Of a stretch of DNA of 64,000 bases, positions 1-9,800 are shown piece after piece. Location of the stretch: NCBI RefSeq assembly GCF_004123295.1, contig NZ_SDMK01000005.1, positions 186,001-250,000 on the forward strand, in the 5' to 3' direction. A model generated the notes under the pieces. It saw only the letters and a program-made list of their open reading frames with translations. It did not search any database and had not been told where the DNA came from. The DNA is from Silvibacterium dinghuense (GTDB taxonomy: Bacteria > Acidobacteriota > Terriglobia > Terriglobales > Acidobacteriaceae). Within the stretch, counting starts at the first letter, position 1. Every line of letters starts with the position of its first letter. The translations under genes and the position numbers were made by a program.

Positions 1-275
1 GGCGTGCCCTGCACGCAGTGATCGGGCCACAGTGTCTGCGGCCCGTAACTCACTTCGATCGATTCGAACGGCTCACGCCCCGCGTGTGAGCTGGCAAACG
101 AGATATGCCCTGGCGTGTGCCAGTCCTGCGTGAGCACAATATGTTCGAAATGTGGCGCGGCGGCTTGAATGACGTCAATCACCGCATCCCCATCTGCAAC
201 CGCCAGCGCACCGCCCGGGCAGAAATCGTTCTGCACGTCGATCACAACCAGTACGTCCTGTGCTTCGACCTTCAT
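1..275 (-). CDS. pncA: Nicotinamidase, N-terminal part (runs off left edge)
   Basis: Partial gene; 91 residues are visible from the ATG at 275. Nicotinamidase hydrolyses nicotinamide to nicotinate in the NAD salvage pathway (cytoplasm). The start MKVEAQDVLVVIDVQNDF carries the catalytic Asp (D13) of the isochorismatase-like fold; D51 and H53 in QDWHTPGH plus a later His (WPDHC) match the metal-binding residues of PncA. The catalytic Lys and Cys lie outside the window. It starts 3 bp after the stop of the M24 peptidase on the same strand, so the two are probably co-transcribed. Confidence 0.92.
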   Translation of the reverse strand, partial: MKVEAQDVLVVIDVQNDFCPGGALAVADGDAVIDVIQAAAPHFEHIVLTQDWHTPGHISFASSHAGREPFESIEVSYGPQTLWPDHCVQGT

Positions 276-278
276 CTC

Positions 279-1607
279 TTACGCGCCAAAGGGCTGTTCA
301 AGCGAAAGACTTGGCCCGGTAAAGAGCTTCGCACCGTCCTCGGTGATGTACATATCGTCCTCGAGGCGCACACCGAACTCCCCACGCAGATAGATGCCCG
401 GCTCATCGGAGAAGGTCATGTGCGCAGCCAGCGGCAGCTTGTCGCCCTTCACCAGGTAAGGCCATTCGTGGCCATCCATACCGATACCATGCCCCACGCG
501 ATGCGTGAAGTGCGCATATCCCGGCCCATAGCCCGCATCGGTGATCACCTGGCGAGCTGCCGCATCCACAGCCTCGCACGGCACGCCCGGCTTCGCAGTA
601 GCCAGCGCCGCCGCCTGTGCACGCTTCACAATCTCGAAGACCTGATGCATCTTGTCCGCCGGTTTGCCGTAGACAAATGTCCGGCTGATATCCGACTGGT
701 ATCCCTCGACCGTGCAGCCATCGTCGATCAGCACAATCGCACCCTCGCGAATCGTCTGCGGCTTGATGGAGCCATGCGGCAACGCCGAATACTCACCGGT
801 CTCGCAGCTACCGTCGCCCGGGAAGCCCGAACGCTCATAACCGGCCGAGATCAGCCCTGAAAATGCATGCGTCGTCATACCCGGATGCCCGGCCTTCCAT
901 GCCGCCTCGTAGACCGCCAGCGTCACATGGTTCGCCAGCTGCATCAGCGCCAGCTCCGCGGGAGATTTGATGCTGCGGCAGCCCACCGTCACCGGCCGCG
1001 CATTCACCAGCTTCACCTGCGGCAATGCCGCGCCAATGCCATCGGCAAAAACATACGGCATCGTCTCCTCGATGCCCAGCGTGCCCGTCGCCAGCCCGGC
1101 GTCGCGCAGCCCCTGCGCCACCAGCTCATACGGGCTGTCGTCTTCCTGCCAGGTGTAGAGCTTCGTCTCCGCCATCGCCGGCACCAGCGTCAGCCGCTCC
1201 TGCAGACGCTCTTCCTCGAAGGCCGGACACACACCATACGGCTTGCCCTTGGCCGGAATCACGATCGCTGTCATCCGCTCGCTGTTGCCCCAGCGGATGC
1301 CCGTGAAATAACTCAGCGTAGTGCCGCCGGCCAGGCAGATCGCGCTCATCCCGTGCTGCGCCATCAGCTCGCGCGCCTTTGCGATGCGCGCCTCGCGCTC
1401 TTCGCTGGTGATGGGCTTCGCCTCATCGCGCCGGTTCGGAAGCGCGGCAATCGAAGGCGGCAGCTTGGCAGGAGCCGGCGCGGACTCTTCCTGCGCAAGC
1501 AGGCGTCCGGAAAAGGCAGCGGGAAGCACAGCAGCGGTACCGGCAAAGCCGGCTGCGCCTGCGAAACCGGCTGCGCCTGCAAAAAAGGATCGGCGGGTCG
1601 TCGTCAT
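279..1607 (-). CDS. Tat-exported M24 family metallopeptidase (Xaa-Pro aminopeptidase-like)
   Basis: About 442 residues. The reading frame is open further upstream, but the ATG at 1607 puts a twin-arginine signal right at the N-terminus (MTTTRRSFF followed by an Ala/Gly-rich hydrophobic stretch), so I prefer it. The creatinase N-domain is followed by the pita-bread catalytic domain. The five metal ligands are recognisable: two Asp in LIDDG...SDISRTF, His in HRVGHGIG, Glu in SDEPGIY and Glu in GVRLEDD. It should cleave N-terminal residues preceding proline in periplasmic peptides. pncA follows after 3 bp. Exact substrate unknown. Confidence 0.9.
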   Translation of the reverse strand: MTTTRRSFFAGAAGFAGAAGFAGTAAVLPAAFSGRLLAQEESAPAPAKLPPSIAALPNRRDEAKPITSEEREARIAKARELMAQHGMSAICLAGGTTLSYFTGIRWGNSERMTAIVIPAKGKPYGVCPAFEEERLQERLTLVPAMAETKLYTWQEDDSPYELVAQGLRDAGLATGTLGIEETMPYVFADGIGAALPQVKLVNARPVTVGCRSIKSPAELALMQLANHVTLAVYEAAWKAGHPGMTTHAFSGLISAGYERSGFPGDGSCETGEYSALPHGSIKPQTIREGAIVLIDDGCTVEGYQSDISRTFVYGKPADKMHQVFEIVKRAQAAALATAKPGVPCEAVDAAARQVITDAGYGPGYAHFTHRVGHGIGMDGHEWPYLVKGDKLPLAAHMTFSDEPGIYLRGEFGVRLEDDMYITEDGAKLFTGPSLSLEQPFGA

Positions 1608-1736
1608 ATTAAGCCGAATCATAACGGCAGCCATGCCCGATGGCCACGGATTTGATGGACCGGGACACACATCTGCACAAACTACGGTGGCGCTACGATG
1701 TTTTATAGCCTGCAATGGACGAAGGAGCCGCACCGC

Positions 1737-2828
1737 ATGACGTTATCCCGCCCTCATACCGAGTCGCCGTACATGGAGTTCGCCAAACTTCGCTCCGGCG
1801 CCCGGTGGAATCTCGCCACCAGCGCCGTGAGGAACTATCCGCTGCGCGCGCTTGATTTCAGCTGGGACCAGATGGAGATCAACGGCCCCTCCGATTACGG
1901 CTATCGCCCGCTGCTCGAAGCCATTGCCCACAGGAAGGGCGTCACACCGGAGCATGTCGTCCACACGGCAGGTACGTCGATGGCGAACCATCTCGCCTTC
2001 GCCGCGCTGATCGCGCCCGGCGATGAGGTGCTCCTCGAAGAACCGGCCTATGAGCTGATGCTCAGCACGCTGCTCTTCCTCGGCGCCAAGGTTCACCGCT
2101 TCCAGCGCCGGCCGGAAGATGATTTTGCGCTCGACGCAGAAGAAATCCGCCGCAGCCTCACACCGAAAACGCGGCTCATCGTCCTCACCAACATGCACAA
2201 CCCTTCGAGTGCGCTCGCCAGCAACGACACACTGCGCGAGATCGGAGAGATGGCCAGCGAGATCGGCGCACGCGTGCTTGTGGACGAGGTCTACCTCGAA
2301 GCCCTGCACCGACCGCCACAGCCGAGCGCCATCCATCTCGGCCCGCAGTTCGTCGTTACCAGCAGCCTGACGAAGGCCTACGGACTGGGCGGCCTGCGCT
2401 GTGGCTGGATTCTCGCCGAACCAGAGCTTGCCGGCCAGATCTGGAAGATGAACGACCTCTTCGCCTCCAACCCCGTACACATCGGCGAACTTCTCAGCGT
2501 CATCGCCATCGCAGAGATCGACAAGATGGCTGCGCGCGCCGATACCATCCTTGACGCCAACCGCGCCGCTCTCACCGAAATCCTCGGCGGCCATCCGGCT
2601 CTCGAGCTGACCATCCCGCCCGTCGGCACCACGGCCTTTCCACGGCTGCGCAGCGGCGATCTGCAGGCCTTCCACGATTTCCTGCGCGCAAGCTACGAAA
2701 CCAGCATCGTGCCCGGCCATTTCTTCGAATGCCCGCAGCACTTCCGCATCGGCCTCGGCGGCGATATCGCCATGACCCGCGAAGCGCTGATCCGGCTGGC
2801 CGAAGCACTCAGCATCTGGAAAGGATGA
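1737..2828 (+). CDS. PLP-dependent class I/II aminotransferase
   Basis: 363 residues from the ATG at 1737, chosen because AAGGAG lies at 1722-1727, nine bases upstream; the upstream ATG at 1698 lacks such a site. Fold type I aminotransferase: NMHNPSSA, DEVYLEAL (Asp contacting the pyridine nitrogen), SSLTKAYGLGG (Schiff-base Lys) and the C-terminal Arg in FRIGLGGD that binds the substrate carboxylate. Probably transfers amino groups between an amino acid and a keto acid in the cytoplasm. Substrate cannot be told from sequence. It is divergent from the M24 gene and has no co-oriented partner. Confidence 0.88.
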   Translation: MTLSRPHTESPYMEFAKLRSGARWNLATSAVRNYPLRALDFSWDQMEINGPSDYGYRPLLEAIAHRKGVTPEHVVHTAGTSMANHLAFAALIAPGDEVLLEEPAYELMLSTLLFLGAKVHRFQRRPEDDFALDAEEIRRSLTPKTRLIVLTNMHNPSSALASNDTLREIGEMASEIGARVLVDEVYLEALHRPPQPSAIHLGPQFVVTSSLTKAYGLGGLRCGWILAEPELAGQIWKMNDLFASNPVHIGELLSVIAIAEIDKMAARADTILDANRAALTEILGGHPALELTIPPVGTTAFPRLRSGDLQAFHDFLRASYETSIVPGHFFECPQHFRIGLGGDIAMTREALIRLAEALSIWKG

Positions 2829-2932
2829 GCGATGGCCGCCGGCCCATTCCGTCTGCATTTGTAACAATCATCACGCAATATGCAGGCGGCGAGCCGGACG
2901 GGCTCACCCTCGAACGCCTTTCCATTGCGCAA

Positions 2933-3625
2933 TCAGGTGACGCGCCGCACCCGCGTCACCTGCGTCGCACCCAGGGGAACGAACCCCAGCCGCTCATAAA
3001 GCCGGATCGCGTGGGTGTTGAAGTCCGAGACATGCAGGAAGCTGTGCAAGCCATCCTGCTGGTGCTGGCGCAGGACATGCCGTATCAACGCTGACGCATA
3101 GCCTCGCCCGGTGTACGCCGGATGTGTGCAGACCGCGCTGATCTCGCGCAGCCCGGGCAATGCCAGCCGCTCGCCCGCCATCGCCACCAGTTCACGGCCC
3201 TCGCGCATGCCCCAGTAGCGCCCCATGCGATACGTCTCAGGGCGAAAGAATCCCGGGAACGCCACATCGGTGAGCGCGACCATCTCCGGGCCATGCCCCG
3301 CGTCCAGCCTCTCAATGCGAGGATCGGTTTCTAAGCTGTCTGCCGCTGTGGAAGCCGGAGCCATCTGCAGCGCCGTGATCTCGAACAGCACCGCAAGCTC
3401 ATCCACAACAGGCAAGGGTCCGGCAGCTTTGCTCCAACCAACGAAGAGCTCTTCCTCCACAGCAAGCAGCGCAGCCAGATCGCGCATGGCCTCCTGCGTT
3501 GGCTCGCGCAGCGCGGCAAACGGCACCACTGCGGAGGGATATCTCCGCGCGGCGCGGTCACCCAGGGCAAGCGGCGCATGCACCGTGGTCAAAGCCTGCC
3601 AGACAACATCGCGTATCTCTTCCAT
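2933..3625 (-). CDS. GNAT family N-acetyltransferase
   Basis: 230 residues from the ATG at 3625, five bases after the UnbV stop codon; an in-frame TTG at 3634 would overlap that stop. The C-terminal 120 residues form a GNAT fold, with the acetyl-CoA pyrophosphate loop visible as YTGRGYASALI and the following segment ending in RLYERLGFVPLG. The N-terminal 100 residues have no recognisable motif. It is the last gene of the receptor-TPR-UnbV transcription unit, though this may only be positional. Substrate unknown. Confidence 0.82.
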   Translation of the reverse strand: MEEIRDVVWQALTTVHAPLALGDRAARRYPSAVVPFAALREPTQEAMRDLAALLAVEEELFVGWSKAAGPLPVVDELAVLFEITALQMAPASTAADSLETDPRIERLDAGHGPEMVALTDVAFPGFFRPETYRMGRYWGMREGRELVAMAGERLALPGLREISAVCTHPAYTGRGYASALIRHVLRQHQQDGLHSFLHVSDFNTHAIRLYERLGFVPLGATQVTRVRRVT

Positions 3626-3630
3626 GCCAA

Positions 3631-5436
3631 TCAAGGCCGCAGCGCGGGACGAATCTTCTCCGCCGGAACTACTCCCTGCCCCTCCTGCACCGCATAAAAC
3701 TTATCAGCGGTAAGGTTCGTCAGAGTCTCGATTCTACCGGATGGCCAGCGGATCTCGACGCTGTCGACCTTCGTGGCCGCGCCAAGGCCAAAGTGCAACC
3801 GCATATCGTTCTGCGAGAGATAGCTTCCACCGCTGTGCACCTCATCCGTCTGCGTCATCCCACCTGCTACCACCTTCACCCGCGCATTCAACGCCAGCCG
3901 GTTGCTCTTCGTTCCGGCAAGTTCGAAGCTCACCCAGTGCCGGCCGGGCACACCGTGATTGCGCAGGATCATCGGGCCGCCGTCGAGATCGCTGACCACC
4001 ACGTCCATATTGCCGTCATTGAAGAGATCGCCCACCGCCAGGCCGCGCGAGGCGCGTTTCTCCTCTAGCGCCGGACCCGCCTGCGTGCTGGCATCGCAGA
4101 AGCTGCCATCGCCCTGGTTCATCTGCAGCAGCTTCGGCTCGCGATACCCCGCTCCACTCGGCAACGTATCTACCTGCGGATAGACATGGCCATCGGCAGT
4201 GATGAGATCGAGCCAGCCATCGTTGTCGAGATCGACAAAGGCCGTTCCCCACTTCACAAACGGCAGCGAAGGCAACGCCACGCCCGACGGATAGGAGACT
4301 TCGGTAAAGTTCCACGCACCATCATTGCGATACAGCAGGTCGTTCTCATCGGAAAAGTTCGTCACCGCAAGCGAAGGCCTGTCACTGTGCAGGTAATCGC
4401 CAACCGCAATACCCATCGACGCCTGCTCCGAGCCATCCTCGCTCACCGCCGTTCCCGACTGCAGGCCAATATCTCTGAACTTGCCATCCCCGAGATTCCT
4501 GTAGAGATACTTCGGCGTGGAATCGTTCGCCACGTAGATATCCGGGCGGCCCGTATTGTTAAAGTCCGCCCAGATCACGCTCATTCCGTAATACCCATCC
4601 GGATCGTTCACTCCCGCAGCCTTCGAGACATCGGTAAACGTCCCATCGCCGTTGTTGTGAAAGAGCGAGTCTCCTGCGCCGCGCAGACCACGCGGCCCGC
4701 ACTGCACATCGATGCCGCGGTACTTGCAGTTCGCCGCGCTGCCGAATCCCGGCATGTCGCCAAGATGAAAATCGACATAATTTGTAACCATCAGATCGAC
4801 AAATCCATCACCGTCATAGTCACCGAACGATGCTCCCGTGGACCAGCGTCCGTCGGCCACGCCGGCCTTCGCCGTCACATCGGTGAAGGTCCCATTGCCA
4901 TTGTTGCGATAAAGAATATTGCCGCCGAAACAGGTCTGGTAGATATCCGGCCAGCCATCGTTGTTGTAATCGCCCACTGCGCCACCCATCGCAAAGCATG
5001 GCCTGGTGAGCCCGGCCTTCTCTGTCACATCGGTAAATGTGCCGTCGTGATTGTTCCGGTAGAGCCTGCCCAGGCTCTGCGCGCCGCCCAGCGTCTTCGG
5101 GTCCTGGATGGCCATGGCCACCGTCGGCGCATTGGTGAAGTAGATGTCCAGCCAGCCGTCGCGGTCGTAATCCAGCAGCAGCACACCGCCGCTCATCGAC
5201 TCGACGATGTACTTCTTCATCGGATCGGAGGTATGGCTGAAGGTAATTCCCGTCTTCGCCGTAATATCTTCAAGCTGAGGAATCGTCCGGCCCATGCAGC
5301 GCGTGCTCTTCGCGCCCGGCGGCGGAGGCGTCGGCGCAGGATGCCCCTCCTGCGCAGGAGACGAGAGCGCAAGCAGAGCCACGCTCGCCCACGCTCCGGC
5401 CCTGAACATGCGATACGCCGAAAGAGAATTCTTCAT
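3631..5436 (-). CDS. CRTAC1-like FG-GAP / ASPIC-UnbV secreted protein (triad 1)
   Basis: 601 residues. Signal peptide at 1-28 (VALLALSSPAQ). The body has repeated Asp-rich FG-GAP/VCBS calcium-binding blades (DYDRDGWLDIY, DYNNDGWPDIY, DYDGDGFVDL, DLDNDGWLDL), predicting a beta-propeller. The C-terminal ASPIC/UnbV domain includes GGSYLSQNDMRLHFGLG. Its start overlaps the TPR stop by ATGA (5433-5436), indicating translational coupling. Members are common in Acidobacteria but their biochemical role is not established; an extracellular binding function is inference. Paralogue at 58573-60372. Confidence 0.9.
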   Translation of the reverse strand: MKNSLSAYRMFRAGAWASVALLALSSPAQEGHPAPTPPPPGAKSTRCMGRTIPQLEDITAKTGITFSHTSDPMKKYIVESMSGGVLLLDYDRDGWLDIYFTNAPTVAMAIQDPKTLGGAQSLGRLYRNNHDGTFTDVTEKAGLTRPCFAMGGAVGDYNNDGWPDIYQTCFGGNILYRNNGNGTFTDVTAKAGVADGRWSTGASFGDYDGDGFVDLMVTNYVDFHLGDMPGFGSAANCKYRGIDVQCGPRGLRGAGDSLFHNNGDGTFTDVSKAAGVNDPDGYYGMSVIWADFNNTGRPDIYVANDSTPKYLYRNLGDGKFRDIGLQSGTAVSEDGSEQASMGIAVGDYLHSDRPSLAVTNFSDENDLLYRNDGAWNFTEVSYPSGVALPSLPFVKWGTAFVDLDNDGWLDLITADGHVYPQVDTLPSGAGYREPKLLQMNQGDGSFCDASTQAGPALEEKRASRGLAVGDLFNDGNMDVVVSDLDGGPMILRNHGVPGRHWVSFELAGTKSNRLALNARVKVVAGGMTQTDEVHSGGSYLSQNDMRLHFGLGAATKVDSVEIRWPSGRIETLTNLTADKFYAVQEGQGVVPAEKIRPALRP

Positions 5437-6746
5437 GGTTTCTGCTTCTGCTGCAGGCCCTGCGCGATGCGTTGCCGCTCCTTTGCCTTGATCTCGCGAT
5501 AGATCGCCAGCTCGCGGTCGGCATCCGCAATGCGCCCGTTCCGGCGATACGCCGACTGCAACTGATAATGCACGTAGTCCATCCCCGGCATCAGCTTCGC
5601 CGCGGCCTCCAGGTGCGGCAGCGCCTCCTTCATCTCTCCCTCGCTCATCAGCAGCTTGCCCAGCTCATACTGGGCATTGCCGTAATCGGGACGCACGGCA
5701 AGGACCGCCTCGAACCTCTGCTGGGCATCTTCGTTTGTCGATTCCTGCACATCGACGTATCCCAGCTCATACGTCGTATCCGTATCTCCCGGAGTCAACA
5801 TCAGCTCGGCCTCGAACTCTTTCCGGGCCTCTGCCAGATGCTGCCAGTGGATATCCGCGAGCCCGGCATAATAGTGAGCGCGCTGCAGGGAAGGATTCAC
5901 AGCCAGCGCCGCATGCAGTTCGTCCACAGCCTTTTCGTAGTTGCCAATCTCGATCCATAGCTGAGCGACCGACAACTTCATCGCATCGGGTAATGCAAGC
6001 TGCTGATAGTGCTCGAGCACCTCGCTGGCATGATCCGGGTCGCCGACACGCGCCAGCGAAACCGCCCAGGCATAGCCGACTTCGCCGTCCTCCATGCCCG
6101 CCATACCCAGCGGATAGAACGCAGTCGCGGCGTCTCCGTATTTCTCCATTGCAAAATACGACATGCCGAGCATGGCGCGCAGTGCAGGCTTCTCCGGATC
6201 GGCCTTCACCGCAAGCGCAAGGGCGCGCACCGCCTCGGGATAGTTCTTTACGCGGAAAGCGCTTTGCCCCAGGTTGCGATCAAGGTCGGGTACGTCCGCA
6301 TCCCACTTCTCCGCATCCTGATAATGGCCAAGCGCTGCCGCATAATTCTGCTGTATCGCTTCCGCGGTAGCCAGATCGCTGAAGCTCTGGCCGAGAATAC
6401 GGCGTAGTTCTTCTGCCTGCCTCTTCCCGGCATCGATCTCTCCGGATGCCGCTGTCCCCTGCTTTAACTTCGCCATCATGCGCAGAGCCACCTGCACCAG
6501 TTGCTGATTGGCATACGCAATGGAAACCGGATTCCCCGAGAGACGCGCGGCCTCCGCAGCCTGAAGACGGCGATGAAGCTCGTCCTCTGCGTGCTCGCGC
6601 GAAGCAGTGGTGGACTGCTGTGCCGTCGCAGCAGGAGTCGCGGCAACGGCAAAGCTCGCAGGCACCAGCAGGAACAAGAGAAAAACCCGCAGTCCGGCGG
6701 CAGAAGAAAAAGAGGAAAACATCGAAGAAAAGGACGAGAAAAGCAT
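5433..6746 (-). CDS. Secreted tetratricopeptide-repeat protein (triad 1)
   Basis: 437 residues. The N-terminus has a hydrophobic export signal ending near ASFAVAA, then a Gln/Ala linker. From about residue 60 onward, TPR helices follow one another (for example NYPEAVRALALAVKADPEKPALRAML is one repeat), so the protein should be a scaffold. It lies between the TonB-dependent receptor and the UnbV gene and overlaps the latter by 4 nt. A possible internal start is Met9. The same gene order recurs at 60350-61573. Function: probably helps receptor-associated assembly on the periplasmic side (inference). Confidence 0.85.
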   Translation of the reverse strand: MLFSSFSSMFSSFSSAAGLRVFLLFLLVPASFAVAATPAATAQQSTTASREHAEDELHRRLQAAEAARLSGNPVSIAYANQQLVQVALRMMAKLKQGTAASGEIDAGKRQAEELRRILGQSFSDLATAEAIQQNYAAALGHYQDAEKWDADVPDLDRNLGQSAFRVKNYPEAVRALALAVKADPEKPALRAMLGMSYFAMEKYGDAATAFYPLGMAGMEDGEVGYAWAVSLARVGDPDHASEVLEHYQQLALPDAMKLSVAQLWIEIGNYEKAVDELHAALAVNPSLQRAHYYAGLADIHWQHLAEARKEFEAELMLTPGDTDTTYELGYVDVQESTNEDAQQRFEAVLAVRPDYGNAQYELGKLLMSEGEMKEALPHLEAAAKLMPGMDYVHYQLQSAYRRNGRIADADRELAIYREIKAKERQRIAQGLQQKQKP

Positions 6747-6784
6747 CGCAGGAAAAGGCGGCAGCGGAACCTGCAGGAAGAGTA

Positions 6785-6818
6785 AAGCGGCGGGCCCTGC
6801 GCAGCAAGCCCGCCGCTT
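6785..6818 (-). terminator. GC-rich hairpin between receptor and TPR genes
   Basis: An 11-bp inverted repeat (AAGCGGCGGGC at 6785-6795 and its complement at 6808-6818) with a 12-nt loop sits between the receptor stop and the TPR start. There is no long U-tract, so it may attenuate rather than end transcription, giving more receptor than downstream mRNA. Confidence 0.55.
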
Positions 6819-6846
6819 CCATGAAAACAGCTGTTTCCAGTGCTTC

Positions 6847-9800
6847 TTAGAACGTGAGCCTCAGCGAGTACTGAAGATTCCGTCCCTGGTTGAGGTTTTC
6901 CGTGCCGGCGGCAGCATATCCGGTCGGAGTCGAAGCGCTGCTGATGACGTTATTGGTGGTGCTGCAGGGTTGTCCGGTAGGACCAGTGTATCCCGAGGGA
7001 TTCGCCGACGAACCGGGGCTCGCAGCCGTGGCTCCGCCGCAATAGACGCCGCTCGAAGAGGTGAAGGCCGCGGCTTCCAGGTTGCTGCTGTTGAAGTTGG
7101 GATGATTGAAGAGATCGAAGAAGTCCATGCTGAACTTGATCCGCAGTTTCTCTTTGATCGTCCAGTTCTTGGCCAGCTGCGCATCCACGTTGGTATTCGG
7201 AGCGCCATAGCAGCCGCCGCGTGGCGCAAGGTTCGACGGGAAGCTGCCGATCTGGTAGCCGACCAGCGTAAAGTGGCTCCAGTTCAGCAGGTTCGGACCA
7301 TTCTTGCCTTCATCGCACGCGGTGGAAGTGACAAGCGGCCGCTGGTTGGAGGTATAGCCCGTGCCCACCAGTGCGGAGAGTGCGCTGCTGTAACCCGGCA
7401 CGCAGGTACCGGCCAGGCTCTGGTCCGAGTAGTTCCACGGATAGTAGTTGGTGCAGGCTCCAGTCACTCCGTTCGTAAAGACCGAGAACGAGCTGCCCTG
7501 CGCCATGGTAAAGATGCTGTTCAGCTCCCATCCGCCCAGCGTCTGCTGCATCAGGTGGTTGTATTGGGTCAGCTTGGGCAGAAAGAGCACCTCATTCGCC
7601 ACGAAGATATTCGGACGATTGATGTTGGTGTTCCCCTTGTCCAGGCCCGGGTTGTATTGGTCGGTGATGGCCTGCTGGTTCACGCTGCCCGAGGAGTTAT
7701 CCAGCTCGACGTTGCCGATCGAGTGTCCCCAGGTATAGGCCGCCTGGAAGGTCGACGGCCCCACCTGCGAACGGAACAGCGCCTGCAGCGAGTGGTAGCT
7801 CGCATGGCCTCCGCGCGCAAAGCCGCCGATCTCCCCGAAGTTGAAGGCCGGGCGGTACACATCCTGAGCTGAACCGCTGGCAAAGGCAGCATCCAGCCAG
7901 TTGTTGTCCGTCACCGCATTGGCATCGCGCATCGAGGTCAGGTGCATACCCGTATTACCCACGTATCCCAGCTGGAACGTGGTGTTGCGGGCAAGGCTCT
8001 GCTCAATGCTTAGGTTCCATTGCCAGGAATTCGGGATAAAGCCGCCCGTATCCTTGTTCGCGCTCGGTGATACCGCGGCCGAAGTAATCGGCGTCACCGT
8101 ATCCATGGAGCGATTGGTATTCACATTCAGGACGAACGGCGCGTTGCGGGCAAGGTTCTCGGCAATGCCCACAATTTCACGCTGGTAGAACTGGCCGGCA
8201 CCGGCGCGGACCGCCGTCTTGCCGTCGCCGAAGACATCCCAGGCGATACCGACACGCGGCGCCACGCTGTGCATGTTCTGCTGCACCAGGGCGGAGTTCG
8301 GTCCCTTGGTACCGCTCGAAAGCGGCAGCGAGACACCGAGCCCGGCCATGAACTTCGCCTGGTTCGCGCACGGAGTCGTACCCGGAACAATCAGGATGCC
8401 ATTGCAGGCATCGGACGGATTGGCCGTAGCCTCCGAAGCGCTCCAGTTCGCCAGGCTCCAGTTCGCCCACTGATTGGCGTAGTTGCCGCCGCTGTCATAG
8501 GCCGCATTCGTGTTGCCGCTGCCGCTGCCGCCAAAAGGCTCGCGATAAATCGACCACCGGAAGCCATAGTTCAATGTGATCCGGCGATTGAGCTTCCATG
8601 AATCGCCGAGATACGGCTCGATGTCCCGCCAGTGCACGTCGGCAATGCCATCGATGCTGTTTTCGCTGATATTGCTGAAGACCTGCGCGTTGGTGCCGGT
8701 GCCGGGCAGCAGAATCGTCGCCAGCTCGTTGTTGGTGTCATAGCAATAGACCGAATCGGTGATGGTGCAGGTCGTCGGCAGCCCGGGCCGGTCGGCGCCC
8801 GCGCCATTGCTCTCCACCTTTTCGCTGAAGCCCAGCAGAATACCGGTCTTGATCACGTGGTTTCCCCACACCTTGGACAGGTTGTCCTGCACGGTGTAGA
8901 TATCCTCATGGTTGCCATACGGAGCGATGTTCTCAATCGAGGTCTGCCCTTCGCTGTAGCCGGAGCTTCCGCCCACATAGCCGTAAGGACTGAGACTTCC
9001 CCCGCCAAAGAACTCATCCTTCTGCTTGATCGACGTGGGGAAGGTAGTCGGATACGCGCTCTGCAACTCAGGAACGATATTGGACTTCGTGCCCTCAAGC
9101 GTGGTGATGATGCGGTTCTGGCCGAAGCCGAATTCCACGTCGTTCACCAGCGTGTCGGAGATGGTGGAAGTCAGCTTGGCCATGATGCTGCGCGACGGCT
9201 GCTCCCAGGTAGAGTCGACGGTGGGGAAATCCGACTCGCCCCAGAACGGAGAGCCATCATTCGGAGCCGGGTTCACCCAGCTGTCATCGGTCCAGCGCAG
9301 CGTGACCACATTCCTCTTGGTGACGTTGTAATCTCCGCGCACATTCCACTCGCGCCAGTTCAAATGGTTATTGATGAGATTGCTGTAGTTGTTGCCCGCG
9401 CCGTTCACCGTGCTCGATCCGGTGGGATAGAACTGCGCGATCAGCAGGCCCGCCGCATCCGGGCTCGCAATCTTCAGCGAGTTTCCCGCAGTCTGCGCAT
9501 AAGTGGGAATCGTCGGAATCTTGGCGCCGCATTGATCCACAGCCACGCCGCTGGACGTACCGGTTTGCGCCGCAGAGAAATCCCCGCCTTCTTCGGCAGC
9601 CGTCGGCACGCAGGCTGAGAGTGGAACGCCCTGGATCTCTTTATTCCATTCCTGGTTCCACCAGAAAAAGAGCTTGTCACGAATGATCGGACCGCTGATG
9701 TTATAGCCATAATCGTCGCGGCGTTCCTTGGACTTGCCAAGACCGTCATGATTGGCATACCAGTTGTTCGCATCGAGCGCGTCGTTGCGGCCCGAATAGA

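Noticed and set aside
1698-1736. Upstream ATG as start of the aminotransferase
   Set aside because: No Shine-Dalgarno sequence, and the added residues lack similarity; the ATG at 1737 has AAGGAG.
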